Assembly: GCF_000153045.1 (NCBI RefSeq)
Contig: NZ_CH724159.1
Coordinates: 225,159 to 289,158, forward strand
Direction of reading: 5' to 3'
Source of the DNA: Synechococcus sp. WH 5701
Lineage (GTDB): Bacteria; Cyanobacteriota; Cyanobacteriia; PCC-6307; Cyanobiaceae
Length of the DNA: 64,000 nt
The translations under genes were made by a program, and so were the position numbers. This document shows positions 1 through 7,776 of the stretch, piece after piece. The stretch's first letter is position 1. Each line of letters starts with the position of its first letter. The notes beneath the pieces were generated by a model. The model was not told the DNA's origin. It did not search any database and was given only the letters and a program-made list of their open reading frames with translations.

Positions 1-429
1 GGGCTGATTGCTGGGGGCCTCCTTCTGGGCATCGCCGGTGGTCGTCCCGGCTTCGAGCTGACGGGTAGCAACCCCCTCGCCACCAACGGTTTCGGGGCCC
101 ACTCCCCCGGTGGTTACGGCCTGGTGTCAGCTCTGGTGATCGAGGTGGTTCTCACCTTCATCTTCCTGCTCATCATCCTGGGGGTCACCCACAAGGATGC
201 GATCAAGGACCTGGCCGGCGTGCCGATCGGCCTCAGCCTGGTGCTGATTCACCTGATCAGCATCCCGATCACCAACACCTCGGTCAACCCGGCCCGCAGC
301 ACTGGCGTGGCGTTCTGGGCAGGCGGCGATGCCATGGGTCAGCTGTGGCTGTTCTGGCTGGCGCCGATCGTCGGCGCCCTGCTGGCCGGCTGGGTGCAGC
401 GCAACCTGCTGGATGGTCCGAAGGACTGA
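1..429 (+). CDS. aqpZ: Aquaporin Z-type water channel, 3' part only
   Basis: This is the C-terminal ~142 residues of a major intrinsic protein; the start lies before the window, and the reading frame is open from base 1. The second family signature NPARS is visible near base 290, preceded by hydrophobic helices (an [13 protein letters not shown] stretch, then a [10 protein letters not shown] stretch) and followed by a final helix ([17 protein letters not shown]). These are the last three to four membrane segments of the six expected. The protein should sit in the cytoplasmic membrane and pass water, possibly other small uncharged solutes. AqpZ against a glycerol facilitator cannot be settled without the first half, but the local residues fit bacterial AqpZ. 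The next gene is convergent and ends 13 bases away. Confidence 0.85.
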   Translation, partial: GLIAGGLLLGIAGGRPGFELTGSNPLATNGFGAHSPGGYGLVSALVIEVVLTFIFLLIILGVTHKDAIKDLAGVPIGLSLVLIHLISIPITNTSVNPARSTGVAFWAGGDAMGQLWLFWLAPIVGALLAGWVQRNLLDGPKD

Positions 430-441
430 GCTCACAGGCTC

Positions 442-1707
442 CTAGGTGGGCCTGGTGAGTTCGGCCAGGGTCGCAAGAAGCACCTCCAGCTCCGCTCCCG
501 TGGTGGTGATGTGGGTGCAGGCCCTGAGGCAATGGGGATCGTCGAGGGTGCGCAGCCAGATGGCTCGCTCTCCCAGCTGGCTCACCAGATCCCCTGGAGC
601 GGCTCCCTCCACCACGAAGCTCACCAAGCCAGCCGGAGGTGGAACCTCCAGGAGGGGGTGCACACCCGGCAGCTGACTCAGGCCATGCCAGAGCTGCTGG
701 CTGCGCTTCTGAATCAGCTCCAGCCGCTCCGGTGCCGGGGCCACCGCCTCCAGCAGCTCCAGCGACCGGCGCAGCCCGGCCAGCAGGGGCACGCAGGATG
801 TGGCCACCTCAAAGCGCCTGGCATCTTGATGCCAGGCGCTTCCTTGATCATTTTCCTGGGCAAGGCTGCGCCAGCCGCCCATGGTGGGCTGTGCCTCAGC
901 CAGCAGCCGCTCCGAGAGCGCCACTCCGCCCAGCCCCTCGGGGCCGCAGCACCACTTGTGGCCGGTGAAGGCATAGATGTCGGCCACGGCCGCCGCACCA
1001 GCGCCGCCAGTATCCGCCTCGTGCTCCGCCAGCGGCAGGCTCCCCACAGACTGGGCCGCGTCCACCAGCAGCCATGGCCGCCTGGGGTGCTGCTTCAGCC
1101 GGTGGGCCACGGCCTTGATCGGCATCAACTGGCCGGTGTTCCAGAGCAGGTGGGAGAGCACCACCAGGCGGGTGCGGGGGGTGAGGCTGGCCCCTAGGGC
1201 CTCCAGCACCGAGGCATTGGTACTGGCCAGATCGCCCCGCAGCCCTTTCACCGCCAGGGTGGAGATGCTGAGCCCTTCGCGGCGGGCCAGCTCCCGGCAG
1301 GCCGCCACCACGCCCGGATGCTCACAATCGCTGATCAGCAGCTCATCGCCCGCCTGCCAGGGCAGGCCCCACAGGGGCAGTACACAGCCACTGGTGACGT
1401 TCTCGGTGAGGGCCAGGCGCTCCGGCGGCACCCCGCAGAGCGCGGCCAGTGCCCCCCGCAAACTCCTCACTTCCCCCTCAAGCCACGGCCAGATGTCGGC
1501 GGTGAAGGGCCCAAGCTCCTGGATGGTCCGCCAACTGGCCGTGATTGCCTCAAGCGAGGCGTTGGGCAGGGGGCCCTGGCCGCCGTAGTTGAAGTAAGTC
1601 TTGTTGGCCAGGGCGGGCATCAGCTCCCGCAGTTGCTCTGGGCTGAGGGGGCTGCTGAGATGGCCGGGCTCGCGGTTCACAGATCGATCGTGCTGTTGCC
1701 GAAGCAT
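442..1707 (-). CDS. PLP-dependent class V aminotransferase-fold enzyme, probable L-cysteine/cystine lyase (C-DES type)
   Basis: The 421-residue protein has the class V layout. An N-terminal TYFNYGGQGPLP segment is near residue 37, SDCEHPG near 127, the PLP-[19 protein letters not shown] in VDAAQS is at D216, and the Schiff-base lysine in FTGHKWCC is at K251. Length and the N-terminal motif resemble the cyanobacterial C-DES group, which breaks cystine or cysteine to supply persulfide sulfur for Fe-S clusters. That substrate is inferred from family resemblance; other class V enzymes (isopenicillin N epimerase-like, SufS-like) share the fold. The ATG at 1707 gives a short unconserved leader before residue ~22, so a slightly later start is possible. 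The gene stands alone, converging on aqpZ. Confidence 0.75.
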   Translation of the reverse strand: MLRQQHDRSVNREPGHLSSPLSPEQLRELMPALANKTYFNYGGQGPLPNASLEAITASWRTIQELGPFTADIWPWLEGEVRSLRGALAALCGVPPERLALTENVTSGCVLPLWGLPWQAGDELLISDCEHPGVVAACRELARREGLSISTLAVKGLRGDLASTNASVLEALGASLTPRTRLVVLSHLLWNTGQLMPIKAVAHRLKQHPRRPWLLVDAAQSVGSLPLAEHEADTGGAGAAAVADIYAFTGHKWCCGPEGLGGVALSERLLAEAQPTMGGWRSLAQENDQGSAWHQDARRFEVATSCVPLLAGLRRSLELLEAVAPAPERLELIQKRSQQLWHGLSQLPGVHPLLEVPPPAGLVSFVVEGAAPGDLVSQLGERAIWLRTLDDPHCLRACTHITTTGAELEVLLATLAELTRPT

Positions 1708-2062
1708 GGCAGCGCGATCACCATTCAGAACACAGTGGCGGAGGGGAGGGCAGCTCCGGGATCAACTGACTGGCAGACGAGCCATTGGGTATCGGCACCA
1801 ACTGGGAGGTTCCAGCATTTATCTTCGTCATGATCGTCTTGGCGTCGTGACAACACGATCAACGGGTTGAATTCAGAAGTCCATTCGGAGTGTCTTCTGT
1901 GGTGTGAAAGAATTGCTGGACATAGGCATGCTGTCCATGGAGCGCATTCTCGGAATGCGGGCCCGTGGTGACTGAAGGCAACAGTTTCCAGGCCTCACTT
2001 TGCCGTTCCAGGATATCCATGAGCTGCCATAGGTGGAGGAATGATTGTCCTTCCAAAGCCTT
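1708..2062. other. Non-coding gap with a possible gene remnant beside the dead IS
   Basis: No convincing intact gene is present. On the minus strand, about 2060 down to 1859, an open frame reads like ordinary protein (for example HLWQLMDILERQSEAWKLLP) and ends at a stop. Its upstream side runs directly into the IS end. It could be the C-terminal scrap of a gene cut by the insertion, but I do not recognise a family. Confidence 0.25.
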
Positions 2063-2063
2063 G

Positions 2064-2109
2064 GGAACCCCAGAAAAACCCACTAAGGAACCCCTGAAAA
2101 ACCCGCTAA
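2064..2109. repeat. Tandem duplicate of the IS left terminus
   Basis: A 23-base unit (2064-2086, GGAACCCCAGAAAAACCCAC followed by TAA) repeats as the first 23 bases of the IS copy that starts at 2087, differing at two positions. The first unit ends in CTAA, which is the kind of YTAR target used by IS5-group elements and is itself part of the IS end. Confidence 0.7.
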
Positions 2110-2506
2110 AATCAATCCAGATCCAAGACTGAGGCTGGAACGGATGGCCGCCCCTCTCCAGCTGGGCTTCACGGACTACGAGCAGATCTACGTCAAAAGG
2201 GGGACGCGTCGCCAGCGCTTCTTGGATGAGATGGAGATCACGGTTCCCTGGGAGGCGTTTCTGGCCTTGATTGAGCCCGTGTATCACAAGCCGTCCAGCA
2301 AAGGAGGCCGTCCGCCGATTCCTTTGGAGGTGATGCTGATCGATACGCCCTGCTTCCGCCGCTTCGCAGGGATCGAGACGATGGAAGGGAGGATCCCTGA
2401 TGAGACGACGATTCTCAACTTTCGCCATCTGCTGGAAGAGCACCGGATCGCCGAGCAGATCCTCGAGGGTGTGAACCAGATGCTGAGCGAGAGGGGAGTG
2501 ATGCTG

Positions 2507-2529
2507 TAGACGAAGTCGGCCGGAGGCCA
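2507..2529. repeat. Small insertion A (23 bases) in the dead transposase
   Basis: Absent from the intact copy. It begins TAGACGAAGTCGGCC, introduces a stop and shifts the frame. It shares a GAAG...GGCC/ATGG pattern with insertions C and D only loosely. Confidence 0.6.
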
Positions 2530-2580
2530 TGGGAAGGCACGATCCTTGATGCCACGATCATCAATGCCCCCAGCTCCACC

Positions 2581-2617
2581 CTTACCGAGGCCGCAGGCCG
2601 AGCGTGGCGGAGCCACT
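2581..2617. repeat. Small insertion B (net 36 bases), hairpin-forming
   Basis: Absent from the intact copy. It contains GTGGCGGAGCCAC, a perfect inverted repeat with a three-base loop, preceded by CCGAGGCCGCAGGCCGAG. The net gain is 36 bases, a multiple of three. Confidence 0.6.
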
Positions 2618-2679
2618 AGAACAAGGCTAAGGAGAGAGATCCTGAAATGCACTCGGTGGCCAAGGGCGAGCAGTGGTTC

Positions 2680-2705
2680 CACTGCTGCGCAGAAGGCTTC
2701 GCCTA
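2680..2705. repeat. Small insertion C (net 24 bases), related to insertion D
   Basis: Absent from the intact copy. The core CTGCTGCGCAGAAGGCTTCG matches insertion D at most positions and contains the AGGC-TTC-GCCT hairpin. The net gain is exactly 24 bases, so the frame is kept. Confidence 0.65.
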
Positions 2706-2857
2706 TGGAATGCTTTGCCATATCGGCGTTGATGCCGCATCTGGCCTGGTCCACTCGCTTGAGAGCACCGCGGCCAATGTTCATGAGCTGAACACAGCAG
2801 CTGAGCGGCTCCATGGGGATGAACGCCTCATCTACGGCGATGCAGGCCACATCGGCA

Positions 2858-2882
2858 ACCGCTGCGGGGAAGCCGTTGGCTA
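2858..2882. repeat. Small insertion D (net 24 bases), related to insertion C
   Basis: Absent from the intact copy. The core CCGCTGCGGGGAAGCCGTTG aligns with insertion C without gaps, sharing roughly two thirds of positions. The net gain is 24 bases, in frame. Two independent sites holding the same 24-base unit point to a small dispersed repeat. Confidence 0.65.
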
Positions 2883-3423
2883 CGAGAAGCGAAACGACTT
2901 CCAGAACTGCGAGGCTGAGTTCAGGATTGCCATGAAGCCCGGCCTGCGCAGAGTGCTTCCAGAGACACCAGAGGGCAGGCTTCTGGATCTGATTGAGACG
3001 GCGAAAGCCCACTTTTGCACCAAAGTTGAGCATCCCTTTCGAATCATAAAATGTCAGTTTGGCTTCCGGAAGGTCTTCTGCATAGGTATCTGCAAGAGCG
3101 ACCTCAAGCTGAAGCTGCTCTTTGCCCTGGCAAATCTCTGGATGGTACGGGAGCGAATACCTGATTCTGCGTAGTGCAAGGGTTTAGTGTGTCTTAAAGG
3201 TCGACATTCATCCAGAAATTAAGCCAAAATGCATGGTGGAAACTACCTGAAGTCTTTTCAAGGACTGCTCTGAGCGGAAAGTGGGTCAAATCTGCTCAGC
3301 ATCGTCTCATTGGCGAGAATGAGGCTAGATTGCTCGGATTAAGATGTCTTGATCAGAGGTTCCCTAGGCTTCCACATGTTCACCACATGCTGACGGCCTG
3401 TCTGCATTCCTTAAGAGAACAGA

Positions 3424-3519
3424 ATGGTTGCTCTCATTGGGCGCTTTCAGGTCTACACTCTCATTGACGGGATCACCATCCACCATGCGCCCAGATTCCA
3501 TTCAGCAGGTCTGAGATGA
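3424..3519 (+). CDS. Possible 31-residue leader ORF overlapping the V-ATPase operon start
   Basis: An ATG at 3424 opens a 31-codon frame (MVALIGRFQVYTLIDG...) whose TGA stop overlaps the ntpB ATG as ATGA (3516-3519). That arrangement is typical of translationally coupled genes, and ntpB has only a weak Shine-Dalgarno of its own. It could be a leader peptide, a tiny subunit or a chance frame. No family is recognised. It lies wholly between the IS right end (3363) and ntpB, the only place for the operon promoter unless transcription enters from the IS. Confidence 0.3.
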   Translation: MVALIGRFQVYTLIDGITIHHAPRFHSAGLR

Positions 3520-4865
3520 GCATCCTGATCAGCTACTCCAAGATCCTTGAGATCGTCGGTGACATCATCCGAGTGGAGGTACCGCCCGGTGGCCACGACA
3601 GCGAGACAGCCCCTCGCTTCAACGACCTGGCGGTGGTGCAGGGAGCCGATGGCAGGGTATCCCTGGCCCAGGTGATCGAGCTGCGGGAGACGGTGGTGGC
3701 CCTGCAGGTGTTCCAGGGCACCAAGGGTGTTTCCACCGATTCCCAGGTGCGCTTCCTCGGCCACCCGATGACCGTCACCTATTCAGGCAACATTCTGGGT
3801 CGGGTGTTCCGTGGCACGGGCGAGCCGATCGACGGTGGCCCAAGCCTTTCGGAGGATGCCCGCGTTGTGATTGGTGGCCCTTCTGTCAATCCGATGCGTC
3901 GCATCCTGGCGTCAAAGATGATCCGCACCAATGTGCCGATGATCGATATCTACAACTGCCTGGTGGAAAGCCAGAAGATACCGATCTTCTCTGTTTCCGG
4001 TGAGCCCTTTAACAACTTCCTTGCCCGGATTGGCATTCAGGCCGATGCCGACGTGGTGGTGTTCGGCGGGCTTGGGCTGATTTTCGACGATTACTATTCC
4101 TTCCGCAAGACCTTCGAGGAGGCCGGTGTATTCCCTCGTACGGTGATGTTCGTGAATCTTGCTTCCGATCCCGTGGTGGAGCGCACGTTGATTCCAGACA
4201 TGGCCTTGGCGGTGGCGGAACGCTTCGCAGTGGAGGAGGGCAAGCGGGTGCTTGTGCTGCTCACGGACATGACCGCGTTCGCCGATTCCCTCAAGGAGAT
4301 CAGCATCGCCATGGATCAGGTGCCGGCCAACCGCGGCTATCCCGGCAACCTCTATTCCCAGCTGGCCCGTCGCTACGAGAAAGCCGCCGACTACGCCCAG
4401 GGTGGATCGGTCACCGTGCTCACGGTCACCACCATGCCCGGCGACGATGTGACCCATCCGGTTCCCGACAACACCGGCTACATCACGGAGGGCCAATTCT
4501 ACCTCCATGATGGGATGATTGATCCCTTCGGATCGCTATCACGTCTCAAGCAGAATGTGATCGGCAAGGTGACGCGGGAAGATCACAATCAGGTGATGAA
4601 CACCACCATTCGCCTCTACGCCGGTGCCCGGGATGCGCAGCAGAAGCAGGCCATGGCCTTTGAGCTTTCCGAGTTCGATACCAAGCTGATCAAGTTCGGT
4701 GACCTGTTCCGTACCCGCTTCATGGACATCAATGTGGATCTTCCCCTGGAAGCTGCTCTCGATCTGGCCTGGCAGACGATGGCGGAATGCTTCGAGCCCG
4801 AGGAGCTGCTGATGAAGCAGCCCCTCATCGACAAGTATTTCCCCAGGCAGGCGCAGAAGCCATGA
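3516..4865 (+). CDS. ntpB: V/A-type ATPase subunit B (non-catalytic)
   Basis: The 449-residue protein is the regulatory B subunit of the soluble V1/A1 head. It has a beta-barrel N-terminal domain, then the nucleotide-fold domain. The FSVSGEPFNNFLARIG segment near residue 155 sits where catalytic subunits carry a P-loop; the lysine is missing, as expected for B. VLLTDMTAFADSLKEIS near 245 and RGYPGNLYSQLARRYEKA near 272 are standard B-subunit signatures. Length is normal for the family (about 440-470). It is the first gene of a seven-gene operon and ends ATGA-overlapping ntpD. Unlike F-type beta, it forms the alternating hexamer with subunit A. Confidence 0.95.
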   Translation: MSILISYSKILEIVGDIIRVEVPPGGHDSETAPRFNDLAVVQGADGRVSLAQVIELRETVVALQVFQGTKGVSTDSQVRFLGHPMTVTYSGNILGRVFRGTGEPIDGGPSLSEDARVVIGGPSVNPMRRILASKMIRTNVPMIDIYNCLVESQKIPIFSVSGEPFNNFLARIGIQADADVVVFGGLGLIFDDYYSFRKTFEEAGVFPRTVMFVNLASDPVVERTLIPDMALAVAERFAVEEGKRVLVLLTDMTAFADSLKEISIAMDQVPANRGYPGNLYSQLARRYEKAADYAQGGSVTVLTVTTMPGDDVTHPVPDNTGYITEGQFYLHDGMIDPFGSLSRLKQNVIGKVTREDHNQVMNTTIRLYAGARDAQQKQAMAFELSEFDTKLIKFGDLFRTRFMDINVDLPLEAALDLAWQTMAECFEPEELLMKQPLIDKYFPRQAQKP

Positions 4866-5467
4866 GCAGGCTTTCCCTGACCAAGGCCTCGCTGACGCGC
4901 CAGAAGGGCCTGTTGAAGACCTACCACGATGTTCTTCCCTCCCTCGATCTCAAGCGGCGACAACTCAGTGCCGAGCGTGATCAGGCCAGCCAGTCGGTGA
5001 AGGCCCTTGTGGAGCGGCTCCGCTCCCTGGAGGAGGAGGTGGGCAGGGTCTGCCCGATGCTGGCCCACACGGAGATCCTGCTCGACGGCCTCGTCCGTCT
5101 CACCGACGTGCAGGTGGGGGAGGAGAACCTGATGGGTACCCGCCTGCCCCGGGTGGATCGGGTGAGCGTGGCGGTGGCGGATTACGGCCTGCTCTCCCTG
5201 CCCTTCTGGGTCGACCGGGTGGTGGAGTGTCTCAAGGACGCTCTGCGCACCAGGATCGAACTCCAGGTGGCTGAGCAGCGGCTCGAGCGGCTGCGGGAGG
5301 CCGAGCGCACGGTGACCCAGCGGTTCAACCTGTTCGACAAGGTGCTGATCCCCCGCACCCGCGGCACGATCAAGACGATCGCGATCTACCTCGCCGACGC
5401 CGAGCGGGCCGGAGTGGTGAACTCCAAGATCGCCAAGCGCAAGAAGGAGAAGGTGCTGGGCCGATGA
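4862..5467 (+). CDS. ntpD: V/A-type ATPase subunit D (central shaft)
   Basis: The 201-residue protein starts MSRLSLTKASLTRQKGLL and is made almost wholly of long amphipathic helices: an N-terminal coiled-coil half (residues ~1-75) and a C-terminal half rich in Glu/Arg/Leu (~120-175). It ends in a lysine/arginine-rich tail (KIAKRKKEKVLGR). This is the standard D subunit that turns inside the A3B3 head, with the job of F-type gamma. The ATG at 4862 overlaps the ntpB stop by four bases, and the TGA overlaps the ntpI start, so translation is probably coupled. No subunit F, its usual partner, is encoded nearby. Confidence 0.92.
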   Translation: MSRLSLTKASLTRQKGLLKTYHDVLPSLDLKRRQLSAERDQASQSVKALVERLRSLEEEVGRVCPMLAHTEILLDGLVRLTDVQVGEENLMGTRLPRVDRVSVAVADYGLLSLPFWVDRVVECLKDALRTRIELQVAEQRLERLREAERTVTQRFNLFDKVLIPRTRGTIKTIAIYLADAERAGVVNSKIAKRKKEKVLGR

Positions 5468-7272
5468 GCATTGTTCCGCTGGCGCGCGTCACCGTTGTCG
5501 GCCTCTCGGCCGACAAGGACGACCTGATCGATGGGCTGCAGCGGCTCGGCTGCGTGCATCTGATTTCCCTGGCGGCGCCTCCGGAAGAGGGCACCTTCGT
5601 TACCGCCCGGCCGATCGAGGACGCGCGGCAGGCGCTGCGTTACCTGAACGACGTGCGGCGGCGTCGCCATCAGACCCGCGTGGATGCCGACTTTGATTTC
5701 GATCGCCTCATTGCCGAGGCCCTGGCCACACGGCAGCGCCAGCGGGAGGCCGAGGATCGGCTCCTGGCCCTGGAGGCCCGGCTGCGGGAGCTCGAGCCCT
5801 GGGGTGATGTGGCCCTGCCCGACCTCGATCAGCTGGGCGGACAGCGCCTCTGGTTCTATCGGGTGCCCCATCCGAAGGCCAAGCCGTTCCGCGAGGCCCT
5901 GGCCAACCTGGAGGTGCCGTTTCAGCTTCTCTACGCAAGCCCCCGCCACCTCTACTTCGCCCTGATCGCCTCCTCGGAGCCTGATCCGGAGGCCCTGCCC
6001 GTGCCCCGGTCCCATGTCGGCTCCGAGCCCACCGCCGTGGTGCGGCGGCAACTGGATGCAGCCCGCACGGCCCTCGAGGAGGTGGAGGCGGACCATGAAG
6101 CCCTGAGCCGCTGGATCTTCCTGTTGTCGCGGCACCTGGCCCGAGCCGAAGACTCCCAGGCCCGCGCCCAGGCCAGTGGCATGACCCAGGACGACGGCAC
6201 CCTGCTGCAGCTCCAGGGCTGGTTGCCCAGGCGCGAGCTTGTCCGTCTCGATGCGTTCGCCCAGCAGCACGGTCTGGCCTTCCTGGCGGAGAAGCCCGAA
6301 CCGAAGGATTCACCGCCCACGCTCCTGTCCAATCCGGTCACCCTGAGCGGAGGGCAGGACCTGGTGACCTTCTACGAAACCCCTGGCTATCGCGACTGGG
6401 ACCCTTCGATCGTGGTCTTTTTCTCCTTTGCCCTCTTCTTCGCCATGATCCTGGCCGATGCCGGCTATGCCCTGGTGCTGGCTGTTCTGGTGGGCCTGTT
6501 CTGGAAGGGGATGGGGCGCAGCCCGGGGGGGCGCCATTTCCGCATCGTGGCGGTTGTGGGGCTCAGCTTCGCGCTGCTCTATGGCGTGCTGGCGGGAAGC
6601 TATTTCGGTATTGAGCCCCCGGCGGCATCGCCTCTGGCGCGGCTGAAGCTCCTCAACCTGAATGACTACGACGAGATGATGAAAGTCTCGCTCGTGGTGG
6701 GCTGCCTTCACCTGCTGCTCGCCAACGGCATCGTGGCCATCCGCGGGCCTGGTGTGGCGGCCAGGGCGAAACCGATCGGCTGGATGGCGGTGATCCTTGC
6801 CGGCCTTGTGGTTTATCTCGGAGCGGGCACGGCCTGGGCGGGGAATGTGGGCGTGGGCCTGGGGGCCGGTGGGTTGCTCACCATTCTTCTGCTGAGCAGC
6901 GAGCGGCCGATCGCCCATCCGGCTGATCTGATCCTGCGACTTGTTGATGGTCTGGGATCACTGACCAATATGTCCAAGCTGTTCGGCGATGTGATGAGCT
7001 ACCTGAGGCTCTTTGCCTTGGGCTTGGCCAGCGCATCTCTGGCGGTTACGTTCAATCAACTTGCTGCGCAAATCTATCATTCAGACTTACCATTGGGTCT
7101 GCCGATTGCCATTCTGATTCTTCTGCTTGGTCATGGCATTAATTTGGTGCTGGCGATCATCAGTGGATTTGTGCATGGCCTGCGTCTGAACTTCATCGAA
7201 TTCTTCAATTGGAGCCTTTCCGAGGAGGGGTATCCCTTTCAACCTTTCGTCAAAAAGGAGCCTGTTTCTTGA
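5464..7272 (+). CDS. ntpI: V/A-type ATPase subunit I (membrane stator, 'a' subunit)
   Basis: The 602-residue protein has a soluble N-terminal half (residues 1-300, with helical coiled-coil arms) and a membrane half with about seven to eight helices from residue ~315. The ion-path arginine lies in the MSYLRLFALGLAS helix (R515), and a second conserved arginine is in VHGLRLNFIEFF (R574). These two arginines line the half-channels in the V/A-type family. The length is slightly short against the typical 640-660, the missing part being in the soluble arm. The ATG overlaps the ntpD stop and the TGA overlaps the ntpK TTG start. It sits in the cytoplasmic or thylakoid membrane; which one cannot be read from sequence. 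Confidence 0.93.
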   Translation: MSIVPLARVTVVGLSADKDDLIDGLQRLGCVHLISLAAPPEEGTFVTARPIEDARQALRYLNDVRRRRHQTRVDADFDFDRLIAEALATRQRQREAEDRLLALEARLRELEPWGDVALPDLDQLGGQRLWFYRVPHPKAKPFREALANLEVPFQLLYASPRHLYFALIASSEPDPEALPVPRSHVGSEPTAVVRRQLDAARTALEEVEADHEALSRWIFLLSRHLARAEDSQARAQASGMTQDDGTLLQLQGWLPRRELVRLDAFAQQHGLAFLAEKPEPKDSPPTLLSNPVTLSGGQDLVTFYETPGYRDWDPSIVVFFSFALFFAMILADAGYALVLAVLVGLFWKGMGRSPGGRHFRIVAVVGLSFALLYGVLAGSYFGIEPPAASPLARLKLLNLNDYDEMMKVSLVVGCLHLLLANGIVAIRGPGVAARAKPIGWMAVILAGLVVYLGAGTAWAGNVGVGLGAGGLLTILLLSSERPIAHPADLILRLVDGLGSLTNMSKLFGDVMSYLRLFALGLASASLAVTFNQLAAQIYHSDLPLGLPIAILILLLGHGINLVLAIISGFVHGLRLNFIEFFNWSLSEEGYPFQPFVKKEPVS

Positions 7273-7724
7273 ACGACCACCTCTCCCCCCTGGTGCTTGG
7301 TTGGATCGGCATCTACGCACCGGTCGCCCTCGGGGCCATGGGAGCGGCCATCGGCTGCACCATCGCCGGCCAGGCCGCCATCGGCGCCATGATGGAGGTG
7401 AACAGTGGCTATGGACGTTTCGTCGGTCTATCGGCCCTGCCCTCCTCGATGTCGATCTACGGCATTGTGGTGATGTTCATTCTCAACCGCCCGGTCAGCC
7501 CGGAGAATGCCGGAGGCCTCTTCGGCATCGGCGTGCTGGCCGGGGTTGCGTTCCTGGTGTCCGCCATTTACCAGGGTCTGTGTTGTGCCTCGGCGATCGC
7601 GGGCTCGAAGTCGAAGCCTGAGATCTTCGGCCTCTCCCTCGCGCCGGCGGCGATCGTGGAGGGCTTCGCGGTGTTCGCCTTCGTGTTCGCCCTGGTGGCC
7701 GCCGGCGGCATCCCGGCCACCTAG
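7269..7724 (+). CDS. ntpK: V/A-type ATPase subunit K (rotor ring proteolipid, four-helix form)
   Basis: The 151-residue proteolipid has four membrane helices in two fused hairpins. The ion-carrying glutamate is E131 in AAIVEGFAVFAFVF; the first hairpin has no acidic residue, as in Enterococcus hirae NtpK. Compared with the remembered NtpK sodium ligands L61, T64, Q65, Q110 and E139, the equivalents here are L57, S60, M61, Q102 and E131, so four of five are kept or similar and one glutamine is a methionine. The TTG start at 7269 overlaps the ntpI TGA. A longer frame exists upstream inside ntpI but has no family support. The ring size and coupled ion are unknown. Confidence 0.92.
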   Translation: MNDHLSPLVLGWIGIYAPVALGAMGAAIGCTIAGQAAIGAMMEVNSGYGRFVGLSALPSSMSIYGIVVMFILNRPVSPENAGGLFGIGVLAGVAFLVSAIYQGLCCASAIAGSKSKPEIFGLSLAPAAIVEGFAVFAFVFALVAAGGIPAT

Positions 7725-7776
7725 CGCCGTTCGTTTCATCTCGTTCCCCCGGCCCCACCGCTGCAGGAGTCATCCC

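Larger units (their letters stand above)
2144..3174 (+). pseudogene. IS5-family transposase, inactivated
   Basis: The gene starts like the intact copy (ATGGCCGCCCCTCTCCAGCT). It lacks 60 bases after about 2338, then meets an in-frame TAG at 2507-2509 brought by a 23-base insertion that also shifts the frame. The remainder (2647-3174) is still readable, including the catalytic-region glutamate motif KVEHPFRIIK near 3025. The 60-base loss lies between two GATGCTG direct repeats that are present in the intact copy, which is typical of slipped replication. The DDE triad can be reconstructed but not translated as one chain. Confidence 0.85.
2087..3363 (+). mobile_element. Degenerate IS5-group insertion sequence (copy 1)
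   Basis: The element aligns along its whole length with the intact copy at 21166-22394. Both have the left end GGAACCCCTGA, the transposase region, and a shared non-coding tail of ~190 bases ending in TCAGAGGTTCC. It is 1277 bases against 1229 because it has lost 60 bases and gained four insertions of 23, 36, 24 and 24 bases. The flanks are CTAA on the left and CTAG on the right, so they no longer form a perfect duplication. It cannot make a full transposase. Confidence 0.85.
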
